This document shows positions 8,899 to 18,174 of a stretch of 64,000 nt of DNA, piece by piece. Below the pieces are notes generated by a model. It saw only the letters and a list, made by a program, of their open reading frames with translations, searched no databases and was not told where the DNA came from. Each line of letters starts with the position of its first letter. Position 1 is the stretch's first letter. Both the position numbers and the translations under genes were made by a program. The stretch covers positions 62,001-126,000 of the forward strand of contig CAJXVM010000011.1 of assembly GCA_913061095.1 (NCBI GenBank). The letters are read 5' to 3'. Source of the DNA: an uncultured Ignavibacteria bacterium (GTDB lineage Bacteria; Bacteroidota; Ignavibacteria; SZUA-365).

Positions 8899-9621
8899 TC
8901 TTTGGTCCAGTCCGAATGTTAGTTTTGTCTGCAATTGAGGGCTCCCCTTAAACTGTACCAGCGATAAATATTTCGTATCTGGATAATTCTTAATAGCTTT
9001 TGCGTATTTAATGTCGGCACTGCAGAAATACATAAATGTTCTATTAATCAGTACAGGGTGTTGTTTTATATGTGCTGTAAAATCATTGACAAAGGATACT
9101 GGATCTTTTGCGTTATCCATTATCTCAGACATTTTTCTACATGCTTCTATTTCCTCATTAGTCGGTTCTCTGATGTCGATAGGGAAGTTAGCATCCGCCT
9201 TCTCCCACCCACCATCCGAGTAATAATCTACAACAACACGTCCAAGAACTGATCCAGTGCGATATCCATCGCAGCCTGACTGACCGCCTAGCACACCGTC
9301 AATTGATATAACGCCAAAACGATGATTCCCACCAGGCTCAACAACGTTGACGTGAAATAGGTTCGATGTGTCTTGAATTGGACGGTAGGTTGACTTGATT
9401 ATGCTCCCTGACTGGAATCTGTATTCCGCATAGTAATTATCAAAACTTCCCACAACGTGAATCGGTTTATCACTGTGGTTCTCAATGGCAATAACATATC
9501 CCAACCTATCTAAGCCACTGAAAGGATTATCAATATTTACAGTAATTTTGATTGGTTGCGCAGTGGCACCCAATGACGTAATAATAATTATTATTAACGT
9601 CCTCATAGCTTGCTTAATCAT
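8104..9621 (-). CDS. Unrecognised exported protein fused in frame to a lipoprotein
   Basis: The open frame encodes 505 residues. Residues 1-22 form a signal peptide (MRTLIIIIITSLGATAQ). Residues 23-241 are an unrecognised secreted region with Tyr- and Gly-rich beta-type sequence (VVVDYYSDGGWE, HVVGSFDNYYAEY). At residue 242 a second start-like Met begins a complete lipoprotein signal peptide (see 7821..8898). A lipobox in the middle of a protein makes no functional sense, so the first gene has probably lost its own stop codon by deletion, or two genes have been joined. The second half ends early at a frameshift. AT-rich composition, neighbouring IS element and integrase remnant indicate acquired DNA. 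Function unknown. Confidence 0.5.
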   Translation of the reverse strand: MIKQAMRTLIIIIITSLGATAQPIKITVNIDNPFSGLDRLGYVIAIENHSDKPIHVVGSFDNYYAEYRFQSGSIIKSTYRPIQDTSNLFHVNVVEPGGNHRFGVISIDGVLGGQSGCDGYRTGSVLGRVVVDYYSDGGWEKADANFPIDIREPTNEEIEACRKMSEIMDNAKDPVSFVNDFTAHIKQHPVLINRTFMYFCSADIKYAKAIKNYPDTKYLSLVQFKGSPQLQTKLTFGLDQRMGSRHPLLRTNIVILVLGLISCSESEIVEPDPPGRRDYIWNVDTIQYQDARQTLMSEIAARGTDNVFIAGYCSGGQYGYFWHYDGETWMPYPFHDEARLPSVGVPRRIYDNRDGSFWAVGSLISPARRGARDLVVSYEKGKWTWHNLQLPKEITSVYSTSINDAWIGGEKGYVAHFSHNKWEQDSIPITSAYGHKDVYGGIDIAVDREGETVFMTYLSHDAGGTTYYLYRGGINNWSIIDSSTNNREWGGRMWVGPDKYIYSRL

Positions 9622-9734
9622 AATGACCTCAGTTACGGCAGTATGTCGGTTTAGTTGCGTATTGCTCTAGCTGCGATTTGTGGGTATCACAAAACTCGAT
9701 CTGGTCTGACCCCAATGTTCGTCACTGAGGTATG

Positions 9735-10622
9735 TTAGTTTAATCGACACTGTTCTATTTGGGATTTCTCGACAAACATCTTCCGTCTCTCTACTAATTC
9801 TTCAAACGGAACGATCGCACCTGGCGCCGGTGGACGGTATCCAAGCCCGCTATGTGGGCGGATTTCGTTGTACTCGCGTCTCCATCTTTCGATGAGCACC
9901 GTGGCTTCGAGCAACGTATCGAATTGTTCCCGCGAAAGCAATTCCCTTCGCAGCGTTCCATTGAAAGATTCATTGTATCCATTTTCCCACGGACTACCTG
10001 GTTCTATGAACATGGTGCGAACTCCGATCCGCGCCAACCAGTCCCGGACGCGAGGGGTGGTGAATTCCGAACCGTTATCACTGCGGATATGCGCCGGGAG
10101 GCCGCGACGAATGAACAGATTGATCAAACATTCAACGACATCCTCCCAGCTCAGTCGCATACCAACAACAATGGCCAACGACTCCCGGGTAAACTCGTCG
10201 ATGACTGTCAGCATGCGGAACTTCCGCCCGTTGGAAAGACGATCCTCCACGAAGTCATAGCTCCAGACATGGTTTCGATGTGTCGGTCGCAGACGCACGC
10301 ACGATCCGTCATTGAGCCATAGGTGCCTACGTTTCCGCTGCTTTCGCGGCACCTTCAGACCTTCTTCCCGCCAGATGCGGGCTACACGCTTGTGATTGAC
10401 CTTCCACCCCGTCTCACGCAGCATCGCCGTCACCATTCGATACCCATAGGCGCCATAGGTGTGCGCTGTTTCGATTACGGCTTTACGGAGTGACTCCTCG
10501 TCCGGTCTGCGGCGCGGCACATAGCGATATGTGCTTCGGGGAATCTGAAGGACACAACAGGCCCGATGTTCGGTTACATCGCAGATGCACTTTATGTCAT
10601 CGACTAAATGCTTCCGCTTCAC
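9735..10622 (-). CDS. IS3-family transposase OrfB, catalytic DDE subunit
   Basis: A 295-residue rve-type integrase-fold transposase. The catalytic triad is D123 (SYDFVEDR), D182 (IRSDNGSEF) and E218 (ENGYNESFNG), with the 35-residue D-E spacing typical of IS3. An HTH_21-like N-terminal part precedes it (AYGYRMVTAMLRE). Its frame is -1 relative to orfA and overlaps it by 4 bases, so the active protein is expected to be an OrfAB fusion made by frameshifting at the A7 run. The stop codon lies inside the left terminal repeat region. Confidence 0.95.
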   Translation of the reverse strand: MKRKHLVDDIKCICDVTEHRACCVLQIPRSTYRYVPRRRPDEESLRKAVIETAHTYGAYGYRMVTAMLRETGWKVNHKRVARIWREEGLKVPRKQRKRRHLWLNDGSCVRLRPTHRNHVWSYDFVEDRLSNGRKFRMLTVIDEFTRESLAIVVGMRLSWEDVVECLINLFIRRGLPAHIRSDNGSEFTTPRVRDWLARIGVRTMFIEPGSPWENGYNESFNGTLRRELLSREQFDTLLEATVLIERWRREYNEIRPHSGLGYRPPAPGAIVPFEELVERRKMFVEKSQIEQCRLN

Positions 10623-10915
10623 CGGGCTGAGTATTTTTTTGAGGCCAACGCCATTCCTTCCTGAAGGATCCGTATGTCAAGCTCCTTCTCTGCCACCAGG
10701 TGCTTCAGACGGGCGTTCTCTTGCTCGAGTTCCTTGAGCCGCTTCGCCTGGTCTGTCCGCATACCCCCGTATTCGTTGCGCCACCGGTAGTACGTCTGTT
10801 CTGTCACCTCGATCTGACGAACCGCCTCACTTATGGATGACCCCTCTGCCACGAGAACCTCTACCTGACGGAGCTTCTGGATGATCTGTTCGACACTGTG
10901 CTTCTTTCCGGCCAT
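10619..10915 (-). CDS. IS3-family transposase OrfA, DNA-binding subunit
   Basis: A 98-residue HTH_Tnp_1 protein: helix-turn-helix at about residues 8-50 (VEQIIQKLRQVEVLVAEG, then EQTYYRWRNEYGG), followed by a leucine-zipper-like coiled coil (LKELEQENARLKHLVAEK) that mediates multimerisation. It binds the element's terminal repeats. Its last codons contain the slippery run used to shift into orfB. Confidence 0.95.
   Translation of the reverse strand: MAGKKHSVEQIIQKLRQVEVLVAEGSSISEAVRQIEVTEQTYYRWRNEYGGMRTDQAKRLKELEQENARLKHLVAEKELDIRILQEGMALASKKYSAR
10634..10640 (-). promoter_or_regulatory. Programmed -1 frameshift slippery heptamer A_AAA_AAA
   Basis: Seven A residues on the minus strand, in the correct phase within orfA (tcA AAA AAA tac) for a -1 slip into orfB, as is known for IS3-family elements. 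The phase and direction match the orfA/orfB frame relation. Confidence 0.7.
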
Positions 10916-10988
10916 TTTTGTCTCCTTTCCAACTGAATGTACTCAAAGACTAACATACCTGCTTGTACAATTTTTTGGGGCTAGATCA

Positions 10989-11318
10989 CGCAAGGTCCCT
11001 CTTTATGATTCCCTCGCTCGAGAGCTGGAGGGCTTCCCCCATCGCGGCCGGTACGTCATGGCATCGGAATACAATGAGCTTTCCGACGAGCGGATCCTTT
11101 CACAGAAATTCCTGAAGTACCGACGTAGGCACCCCAACCTCCCGCCTATCTCCTTCCATGGACTGCGGCATTCTTTCGCAACCAACCTCGCCATGCAGGG
11201 AGTCCCTATCGCCGTATTGCAGAAACTACTCGGGCACCAGAATATCGAGACGACGATGCTCTACACGCACGTTCAGGAAGACCATGTGCTCGATGTTGCC
11301 CGACGTGCCTCCCTTTGA
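10989..11318 (+). pseudogene. C-terminal remnant of a tyrosine recombinase (integrase)
   Basis: About 108 codons of phage-type integrase remain: the RSRKVPL beta-hairpin, the box II HGLRHSFATN with catalytic His and Arg, LLGHQ with the second His, and TMLYTHV with the nucleophile Tyr. The N-terminal arm-binding and core-binding domains and the first catalytic Arg are missing. The IS element replaces everything before the hairpin, and the missing part is not found on the other side of the IS, so a deletion accompanied or followed the insertion. It lies 150 bases from tRNA-Lys, a common integration site. Confidence 0.85.
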
Positions 11319-11403
11319 CTACCAAAATCGCTACCAAGAATACTACCAAAACTTGCTCCAGCATGCCGCAGAACGCCCTTTGAGCTGCTTCGGGCGAGGA
11401 CAT

Positions 11404-11441
11404 AAAAAAACGGCGTGAACCTTGATTTCACGCCGTTTTTT
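11404..11441 (-). terminator. Bidirectional rho-independent terminator
   Basis: A 9-bp GC-rich stem (11411-11419 with 11427-11435, 7-base loop) is flanked by an A7 run on one side and T6 on the other. It can end tRNA-Lys transcription on the minus strand and integrase-side transcription on the plus strand. Confidence 0.85.
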
Positions 11442-11467
11442 CAGTGTTTTAAGGCCCTTCGGCCTCG

Positions 11468-11540
<73 letters not shown>

Positions 11541-11649
11541 ACTACAAAAGTAGTGCACGCATGAGTTTTTTCAAAATTTGAGATCGTTTTTCTGGATAGA
11601 TATTTAAGATGGTGCGTTCGCGGGTAAAAAACAAATGTGATTACACGTC

Positions 11650-13542
11650 CTATTTCGCTTCCGCAACGTTCTGCAGCATACGGTTGAACAACGCGTCCGA
11701 GCTGCGGGCGAAATGTCCCGGCTCGTTCATCATGCGATCGATCTCGGCGAGATTTGGTTCGTGGTCGGCTGTGATCTTCGTACGGTAATAGCCCGAGGTC
11801 TCGATCATCCAGCTGTATGACTGGCCGGGCACCGATTTCTGCTCCGGAACACGGAAATCGACATCGGCCCACTGGCCGGTGTCAAGGGCACAGTAGTCTC
11901 CGTCCTCTTCGAGGAGCTTCTCGAGACAATCCGCGCCGTCGTGCCGAACGGCTGCAACAGGACGATAACGCTCGGCGGCAACGTCATCATGCAAACGGTC
12001 GTCCATGGCAACACGGCTCACAAGCCAGATGCCCGCGGGCGCTTCCAATCGCAGACGCAATGGACCGGAATTCACCTCGGCAATCCCAATACGCAGCGCG
12101 ACGTGACGATACGCACCGACGCCGACTTCCCATACGTACGCGGAATGCCGCCATTGCGTGCCATCCCAGACCTTCACCTGAAGCATGCCCTCACGTTCCA
12201 TGACTGTCCGCAGACGGGCGCGTTCTTCCGCGCTGGCGTTGCAGAGGTCGTAATATGACTGGAGCTGACTGCCGAACAGTGCGAAAAATCCGTACTGCAC
12301 GTGCGCACCCCAGTCGGTGTTGCGCACGCGGAGGATGAGCGTGACGGAATCACGGTCGGCGGGACGCGCGAACGTGCATTCCATCCATCGCCGCTCGCCC
12401 CAGCTTCCCCGATCCGGCTGAGGCAGCACGGTCCAGCAGCTCTCGTCGGCGTCCCGCACGAGAGGAAGGATGTCCTCGCCACGGTCGCTGCGGGCAGACA
12501 GCGGCGGATGTGGGACGGCGGCCAGCAGGCGGCCTTCTTCGGTAGCATACAACTCCGTTCCTTCCGCATGCGCAACGCGCATCAACGCGAGATGATCGAT
12601 GGAATCCACTTCTTGCAGGAGATCCGCGAGACGCAGCCGCACACGGCCATCAACGGGCCGGGTGTGTTCGAGCCGTGCAACATCACGGCGCTGCGCGGAG
12701 CGGAAAAACGAACCGCTCAGGCATTCCATTTCCACGCGCCAGTCACCACCGGTACAGCCGAATACAAACGGACAGCCGCTTGACCATTCCCAGTCGTTCG
12801 ATCTGTCATCATCACGTCGCGAACTCGAACTGCTGGATCCACCGCCCGAGGACAGACTGCTGACAGCGGCTGCCCCAACGAGGACGGTCAGGTCCACGGC
12901 GGCGCCGACCAGCGCCCCGATGGTGCGCCCGGTCGAGGAGTGTTTTGTACGCTGGATATGATGGATATCACCACCGCGAAGTTCTACCATGCCGGAGGTG
13001 GTCAGGAGACGCACGGATTCCTGCGTTTCCAGCCGGGAGTACCGGAGCTGTTCACTCACGGGAGGCGGGAACCAGCGTCCGCCATCACACCAGCTGATCC
13101 CCTTGACGGCGGGCCAACGCATGGTGACAACGTCATCGCTGTCCGGCAACCGGTAATACATGCCAAGCTTGTACGCACCGAGAAAAATGGCGTCAAGAGA
13201 ATCTCCGACTGCGCGGTGGAGTACAATGGGATCGTTGATGCGGAGTTGCTGCCGGTTTTCGCAATCAATGACGGGACCACGATTCGCCCACACGACGAGT
13301 GAATCCCGATGCGGCACCGGCTGCCCCATGTAGAGACCGCTGAGCATTCGACCATCCTGCAGCGAAAGGATCGTGCTGTCACCGATGTTCATGTCATCGA
13401 GCTCCTGCCGCGACGCTCCGACGAATTCCCCCTCCCCGAAATTGTCGATTGCCGATCCGATGTGATACCCGAGCAAAGTGCAGCCCGACAGCGAGAGCAG
13501 GCAGAGCAATCCGATGGCACAGATGAACTGAATGCGTTTCAT
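11650..13542 (-). CDS. Large hypothetical lipoprotein
   Basis: A 630-residue lipoprotein I do not recognise. The signal peptide MKRIQFICAIGLLCLLSLSGC ends in an ideal lipobox (LSGC). The first 200 residues are beta-rich (LSLQDGRMLSGLYMGQ) and may form an SH3-like or LSm-type fold. At about 205-225 a hydrophobic, glycine-containing stretch (GRTIGALVGAAVDLTVLVG) could be a membrane-associated hairpin, followed by a Ser-rich spacer. The C-terminal half has beta-sandwich-type sequence with many Arg and Asp. It is anchored in an envelope membrane. The two TSP3-repeat genes end 120 bases upstream on the same strand, so all three may be co-transcribed. Confidence 0.75.
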   Translation of the reverse strand: MKRIQFICAIGLLCLLSLSGCTLLGYHIGSAIDNFGEGEFVGASRQELDDMNIGDSTILSLQDGRMLSGLYMGQPVPHRDSLVVWANRGPVIDCENRQQLRINDPIVLHRAVGDSLDAIFLGAYKLGMYYRLPDSDDVVTMRWPAVKGISWCDGGRWFPPPVSEQLRYSRLETQESVRLLTTSGMVELRGGDIHHIQRTKHSSTGRTIGALVGAAVDLTVLVGAAAVSSLSSGGGSSSSSSRRDDDRSNDWEWSSGCPFVFGCTGGDWRVEMECLSGSFFRSAQRRDVARLEHTRPVDGRVRLRLADLLQEVDSIDHLALMRVAHAEGTELYATEEGRLLAAVPHPPLSARSDRGEDILPLVRDADESCWTVLPQPDRGSWGERRWMECTFARPADRDSVTLILRVRNTDWGAHVQYGFFALFGSQLQSYYDLCNASAEERARLRTVMEREGMLQVKVWDGTQWRHSAYVWEVGVGAYRHVALRIGIAEVNSGPLRLRLEAPAGIWLVSRVAMDDRLHDDVAAERYRPVAAVRHDGADCLEKLLEEDGDYCALDTGQWADVDFRVPEQKSVPGQSYSWMIETSGYYRTKITADHEPNLAEIDRMMNEPGHFARSSDALFNRMLQNVAEAK

Positions 13543-13662
13543 GACAAATCCTCCGTTGTAGACTGACTCTGCGGGAAGAATACGTCAGTCCCCTCCCCCG
13601 GTTGTCATGGAAATGTCAAATGAATAGGAAAAGCTGTCTGCGGTGCTGACTGGTGGCGTGGT

Positions 13663-15198
13663 TCACCGCTCCCTGCGGTCGGGACAGCCGTCCTCGTCCT
13701 GGAAACCGTTGCGGGTTTCGGGCATGCGGGGACATTTATCCACCCCGTCACGGAATCCGTCGCCATCGGTGTCGGGATTTTCGGGATTGGTGTTTGTGAC
13801 GCGCAGCTCTTCGAAATCCGTCAGCCCGTCATCATCCATGTCCGGATCCTCGGGATCGGTGCGCTCGATGCTGCGCTCCTCGAAATCGGTGAGTCCGTCA
13901 CCGTCGGAATCGGCGGCGGAGGCATCGGTCGTGGCGCGAAAAACCTCGTCGTAATCGCCGATCCCGTCTCCATCAGTGTCGGGCAGGAGAGGATCGGTGC
14001 CCTGCGTATTGAATTCCTCCCCGTCGGTGAGTCCGTCACTGTCGGTATCCACGCGGTTCGGATTGGTCCCGAGCAGAACCTCCTGCCCGTCAAAAAGCCC
14101 ATCTCCGTCCGTGTCAGCTCTCAGCGGATCGATGGAGAAACGCTGCACCTCCTCGGCATCATTGAGACCATCGCCATCAGTATCGGTTGTGTCTGCACGT
14201 GTTCCGTATTTGATGGCTTCCTCGAAATCCGTCAGGCCGTCACCGTCGGTGTCCATACGGCGCGGATCCGATTTCGCATGTGTCACCTCGTACCAGTCCG
14301 TGACCTTGTCGCCATCGGTGTCCATGTCGTAGGGATTGATGCCGAGACGTTCCTCTTCGTCATTGCTGAGTCCGTCATTGTCAATGTCATTGTCCGGAAA
14401 CAGGAATACCTTGACGCCGGCAGTCAGGGAGAAATAAAAGTCGCTGGCCGTTTCGGCGGCGTTGGGATTGCGGCCCTGGTTCTGCTCGGCGTAGTAACGG
14501 TCACGGACTTCTCCGGAAGGGAATGCGTCCAGATCACCGATCATGGTCAGGTTGGCGCGGATCTCGGTATTGAATGCCAGACGCCGGCCGAGCATCAGGT
14601 CGACTCCGATGCCACCGGGGAACACCCAGGCCTCCTGCCGCGGCGTTTCGGGAGCATAGCGCACACCGCCGAGAGAGAAGTCCTCGGGCGTGTACCACAG
14701 CCTGCCAACACCGCCATACAGATAGGGATTGACGAAACGCCCGGGCAGAAGATCGAGGAAGAGCAGTCCGCTGAAGGCCTGGAATTCCGTGGTGCGGTCC
14801 ACCTGGTTCGGCGCCTCTTCACCGAACTGCAGCTGATAGGCCGTGCCGGTATTGCGCCGCCAGCGCCGGCTGTAATTCAGCACTCCAATCTCTCCCTGTA
14901 TACCGAAACGGAGATAGGAACCGATCGCATAGGTGGCCTGGCCCCAGAACATCTCTCCCACGCTGTGATCGGTGAACTCGCCGTTGATCTTTGCCAGACC
15001 GCCGCCCGCGGTGACGCTGAGCATACCCTCCTGGTAACGGGGACGGCCCTGGTAAATGACATCCTGCGCGGTGAGCGGGATTTGAGGGATGCAGAGCGCC
15101 ATCAACAAAAAGCCGAGAAAGATGTGACGATGCCCTCGGCCGCTGGCTGTTGGCCGTTGGCCGCCGACGAAACTTCCCTGGATGGAATTCTTCTGCAT
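13663..15198 (-). CDS. Outer-membrane beta-barrel protein with thrombospondin type 3 repeats
   Basis: A 511-residue protein. After a signal peptide (about residues 1-45, ending IPLTAQ) comes an OmpA-like beta-barrel region to about residue 245 (alternating aromatic strands such as [15 protein letters not shown]). Then 11 or so Asp-rich calcium-binding TSP3 repeats of the form [12 protein letters not shown] run to the end, closing with [20 protein letters not shown]. Unlike its upstream neighbour it lacks a C-terminal OmpA peptidoglycan-binding domain. Its ATG overlaps the neighbour's TGA (TGATG), so translation is coupled and the two proteins are paralogues made together. A shorter signal peptide may start at an internal Met. 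Confidence 0.88.
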   Translation of the reverse strand: MQKNSIQGSFVGGQRPTASGRGHRHIFLGFLLMALCIPQIPLTAQDVIYQGRPRYQEGMLSVTAGGGLAKINGEFTDHSVGEMFWGQATYAIGSYLRFGIQGEIGVLNYSRRWRRNTGTAYQLQFGEEAPNQVDRTTEFQAFSGLLFLDLLPGRFVNPYLYGGVGRLWYTPEDFSLGGVRYAPETPRQEAWVFPGGIGVDLMLGRRLAFNTEIRANLTMIGDLDAFPSGEVRDRYYAEQNQGRNPNAAETASDFYFSLTAGVKVFLFPDNDIDNDGLSNDEEERLGINPYDMDTDGDKVTDWYEVTHAKSDPRRMDTDGDGLTDFEEAIKYGTRADTTDTDGDGLNDAEEVQRFSIDPLRADTDGDGLFDGQEVLLGTNPNRVDTDSDGLTDGEEFNTQGTDPLLPDTDGDGIGDYDEVFRATTDASAADSDGDGLTDFEERSIERTDPEDPDMDDDGLTDFEELRVTNTNPENPDTDGDGFRDGVDKCPRMPETRNGFQDEDGCPDRRER

Positions 15199-17909
15199 CA
15201 GCGCGTCCCTCCTGCGCGATCGCCGAGTTTGAGAACGTGTATCTCAACGCGCCGATTGAATGCGCGGCCAATGTCGGTAGTGTTGTTCATGATGGGCATG
15301 CTTTCCCCGAATCCCTTTGCCTTGAGACGGCGGGGCGCGACACCCTGCTGCACAAAGAAATTCTTGACAGCCAGCGCGCGACGCATGGAAAGATTCTGAT
15401 TGTATGCTTCGGTACCCTCCGCGTCGGTATGCCCGCGGATCTCGACGATCATGTCGGGATAGGCACGGAAAATCCCGACCTTCTCCATCAGTTCGGCCAC
15501 ATATTCCCGGCGGATGATGGCACGATCATATTCGAAGTGGATGTCCGTCAGGTTGAATGTCTTGCCTTCCTCCAGCACGTCAACATCGAAGGTCGGCAGC
15601 GGATTGACCAGATCCGCCGCGGCAAAATCGTAGGAGTCGTACATGCCGCGGCCTCGCGCGGAAGTGTCCACCACCCCGAACGGCACGATGTGCTGCACTG
15701 CGCGTGGGACATACCCGCCGTAGCGCGCAAGCAGTTGTTCAGGAGCAGGACCGTACACCGTTCCATAATCGATGCGCCAGGGACCGCTTCCCGCTCCGGC
15801 CGAAACACCTTTGCCCCTGCCGCGCAGACGCTCGTCACGAGGGCCGGCATATCCTTCCGTTCCGCTGCCGTACACCGTGGTATAGTCGATTCCACCGGAA
15901 CCTTCACCGGTGGAGACACCCGTTCCGCCACGGCCGCTGGCATCGCCCGAGGCCGCATCACCTGCGTCCCCGTCACTGCGCACAACGCCGCGATCCACCC
16001 CGCCCGCACCTTCGCCGGTGGAAACGCCCGTGCCGCGTCCCCCACGGTCATCACCGTCACCATAGCTGTCACCCACGTCTCCATCGCTCCGCACGGCACC
16101 GCGATCCGGTACACCGGTATCTTCACCGGTAGGAACACCCTTGCCGCGCCCGCCGCGATCATCGGCGTCACCAGAGGTGTCACCCGTCTCGCCCCCGCTG
16201 CGCGCCAGATCACGGTTCGGATCACCGCTACCTTCACCGGTCGGAACACCCTTGCCGCGCCCGCTGCGGCCATCATCGCCGGAACCGCCGTCACCGGATC
16301 CGCCGTCACCGGATCCGCCGCTTCGCGCCAGATCACGGTTCGGATCGCCGCTACCCTCACCCGTCGGAACGCCTTTACCGCGCCCGCTGCGGCCGGTGGG
16401 ATCATCGGCGGATGCAAGCGACGGGTCGTTCTCGAGCGCGATCCCGTCGGGACAGCCGTCCTCGTCGTCGATGCCGTTGTACGTCTCCGGAATCAGCGGA
16501 CACTGATCCACATTATCGAAGATGCCGTCACCGTCGGTGTCGCGGTCCAGTGGATTGGTCTTTGTCTCCACGATCTCCCGATCGTCGGAAATGGTGTCGC
16601 CGTCGGTGTCGCGCGCGTTCGGATTGGTGTGGTGATAGGCGATTTCCTCGTAGTCGCTCAGATCGTCGCCATCGGAGTCGCCGCGCTCCGGATTAGTGCG
16701 GTACGTGGCGACCTCGTTGTAATCGAACACGCCGTCCTGATCCGTGTCGGGACGCAGCGGATCGGTGTGATGGACGCGCACTTCCACGTAATCGTTCAGT
16801 CCGTCATAATCGGAATCCACGCGTGTCGGATCGGTGCCGATGCGCACTTCCTCACCGTCCATCAACCCGTCACCGTCGGTGTCGGGCCGCAGCGGATTGG
16901 TGCCTGAACGGTAGGCCTCCTCGAAGTCACTTAGATTGTCACCATCGGTGTCATCGCTGTATGGCAGCGTACGGAAGACGGTGACTTCCTCATAATCCCC
17001 CACGCCGTCGCCGTCGGTGTCGAGCCGCATCGGATCGGCCTGGAAATGTTCGTTCTCCTCGAAATCCGAAAGTCCGTCATCGTCGGAATCGGGTTCGTAG
17101 ATGTCACTGCCGAGATTCTCCTCATAAGTATTCGGCAGCAGGTCGCCGTCGTAGTCATCATTGCGGAAAAGGAACCACTTCAATCCCACCGTTGCGATGA
17201 AGAGATTGTCGTTGATTTCCTCCGGTTGATACGGTCGGCTCCCTCCATCCCTGATGTACTCGATGGTGAGAATTTTCTCATCGTAGGCGTCGATATCGCC
17301 CTTGAAGTTCATCTGATAGCGGAGTTCGGCGCTGACGGCTACCTGGGGACTGACGAAAACGTCGAGTCCGGCGCCAAACGGCACCGACACCGTGCCCGGC
17401 AGGTCGGCCTTGGGACGCACGGTGACGACGTCGCCACCGTGATCTTCGGCATCATACACGGTGATCCCGGCTCCGATGAGGAAATAGAGGTCAAAAATCG
17501 ATATCTGAAGCGGCGCGTATTCCAGCATCAGGTGAAACGACGTGTACTCGGTTTCCCGCTCACCCTCTTCGGGACCGAACTGGTAGTCATACAGCTCCGC
17601 GTCGACAATGGTGGGTTCGCGCAGAAACGACATTTTCCCATAATCCACACTGATGCCTGCAGACAGAAAGGTGCGCACCGTGTACATCCCGCTCAGGGAA
17701 AGCTGGCGCGAGTCATCACGCGGCGTGAACTGCCCGAGATAGCGGTTGAAGCCACCACCGACGCGAAACGAAAGCAGCCCCTGGGAATAGCGCGTGCGGT
17801 ATTCCTCGTCGAGCATACCCATATCCTGGGCGGGCAGCGCCGTCGTGAACGCCAGAAAGAGAAGTACGTGAATCAGGTATGTAAGGAATCCACTATGCGC
17901 GGATCGCAT
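15198..17909 (-). CDS. OmpA-family outer-membrane protein with TSP3 repeats and Gly-rich repeats
   Basis: A 903-residue protein. The start at ATG 17909 gives a signal peptide ([20 protein letters not shown]) and is preceded by AAGGA; the frame is open 690 bases further but that part reads through intergenic repeats. Order: beta-barrel (about 30-240), some 11 TSP3 calcium-binding repeats (DTDGDG), a Gly/Asp/Arg-rich repeat region (about 500-710), then an OmpA peptidoglycan-binding domain ([38 protein letters not shown]) in the last 120 residues. It should link the outer membrane to peptidoglycan. The downstream paralogue overlaps by one base. A TACATTTG element at about 17953-17960 (minus strand) resembles a Bacteroidota -7 box, but no clear -33 box is seen. 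Confidence 0.9.
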   Translation of the reverse strand: MRSAHSGFLTYLIHVLLFLAFTTALPAQDMGMLDEEYRTRYSQGLLSFRVGGGFNRYLGQFTPRDDSRQLSLSGMYTVRTFLSAGISVDYGKMSFLREPTIVDAELYDYQFGPEEGERETEYTSFHLMLEYAPLQISIFDLYFLIGAGITVYDAEDHGGDVVTVRPKADLPGTVSVPFGAGLDVFVSPQVAVSAELRYQMNFKGDIDAYDEKILTIEYIRDGGSRPYQPEEINDNLFIATVGLKWFLFRNDDYDGDLLPNTYEENLGSDIYEPDSDDDGLSDFEENEHFQADPMRLDTDGDGVGDYEEVTVFRTLPYSDDTDGDNLSDFEEAYRSGTNPLRPDTDGDGLMDGEEVRIGTDPTRVDSDYDGLNDYVEVRVHHTDPLRPDTDQDGVFDYNEVATYRTNPERGDSDGDDLSDYEEIAYHHTNPNARDTDGDTISDDREIVETKTNPLDRDTDGDGIFDNVDQCPLIPETYNGIDDEDGCPDGIALENDPSLASADDPTGRSGRGKGVPTGEGSGDPNRDLARSGGSGDGGSGDGGSGDDGRSGRGKGVPTGEGSGDPNRDLARSGGETGDTSGDADDRGGRGKGVPTGEDTGVPDRGAVRSDGDVGDSYGDGDDRGGRGTGVSTGEGAGGVDRGVVRSDGDAGDAASGDASGRGGTGVSTGEGSGGIDYTTVYGSGTEGYAGPRDERLRGRGKGVSAGAGSGPWRIDYGTVYGPAPEQLLARYGGYVPRAVQHIVPFGVVDTSARGRGMYDSYDFAAADLVNPLPTFDVDVLEEGKTFNLTDIHFEYDRAIIRREYVAELMEKVGIFRAYPDMIVEIRGHTDAEGTEAYNQNLSMRRALAVKNFFVQQGVAPRRLKAKGFGESMPIMNNTTDIGRAFNRRVEIHVLKLGDRAGGTR
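15779..16405 (-). repeat. Degenerate in-frame repeats coding Gly-rich segment of OmpA protein
   Basis: Six or seven imperfect units share the peptide [18 protein letters not shown] and its variants, separated by [11 protein letters not shown]-type spacers. Two units (near 16210-16260 and 16330-16385) are almost identical in DNA, suggesting recent duplication; those nearer the 3' end diverge. Unit number may vary between strains. Confidence 0.8.
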
Positions 17910-18061
17910 GGAACAACATCCTTGCTCGTTTTCCGTATTGGATGCAACACACAAATGTAAGAAGAGATGCAGTAGGAACCTAGATCCTTGGGGGAGGAAC
18001 GAACAGGATCGGGGAGGAACGAATCCGTGGTGTAACTGTGAATCAGGCAGGCTGCTGGATT

Positions 18062-18171
18062 GTAGCGCCGAGCCAACGGCTCGGCGTATCGAACGGCTCG
18101 GCGTATCGAACGGCTCGGCGTATCGAACGGCTCGGCATATCCAACGGCTCGGCATATCCAACGGCTCGGCG
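18062..18171. repeat. 17-bp tandem repeat grown from a REP-like palindrome
   Basis: The first copy (18066-18086) is a 9-bp-stem hairpin, CGCCGAGCC-AAC-GGCTCGGCG. From 18075 the unit AACGGCTCGGCGTATCG repeats five times with period 17, plus a 12-base partial copy; units four and five share the variant AACGGCTCGGCATATCC. The array ends 3 bases before the stop codon of the RNA methyltransferase gene. The same palindrome core occurs at 46253 and 61328. Confidence 0.9.
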
Positions 18172-18174
18172 GGA

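Larger units (their letters stand above)
9702..10988 (-). mobile_element. IS3-family insertion sequence (IS407-like), apparently complete
   Basis: About 1.29 kb containing orfA and orfB in the order and frames of IS3-family elements. Proposed ends are TGGTCTGACCCC on the left (9702) and the complement of TGATCTAGCCCC on the right (ending 10988), matching at 9 of 12 positions. A second stretch inside both ends, AGGTATGTTAGT, matches perfectly (9728-9739 and 10949-10960 inverted). I find no 3-4 base target duplication next to these ends, so flanking DNA has probably been lost by deletion or recombination. The right end abuts a truncated integrase gene. The transposase frames are undamaged, so the element may still be mobile. 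Confidence 0.8.

Noticed and set aside
9852-10322. Plus-strand frames inside the IS element
   Set aside because: They are antisense to the intact DDE transposase.
15150-16907. 585-codon plus-strand frame opposite the OmpA genes
   Set aside because: It is antisense to the Asp-rich TSP3 and Gly-rich coding repeats, whose periodic GC-rich codons open the reverse frame. The product is a low-complexity Ile/Ala/Thr/Arg text without a fold.
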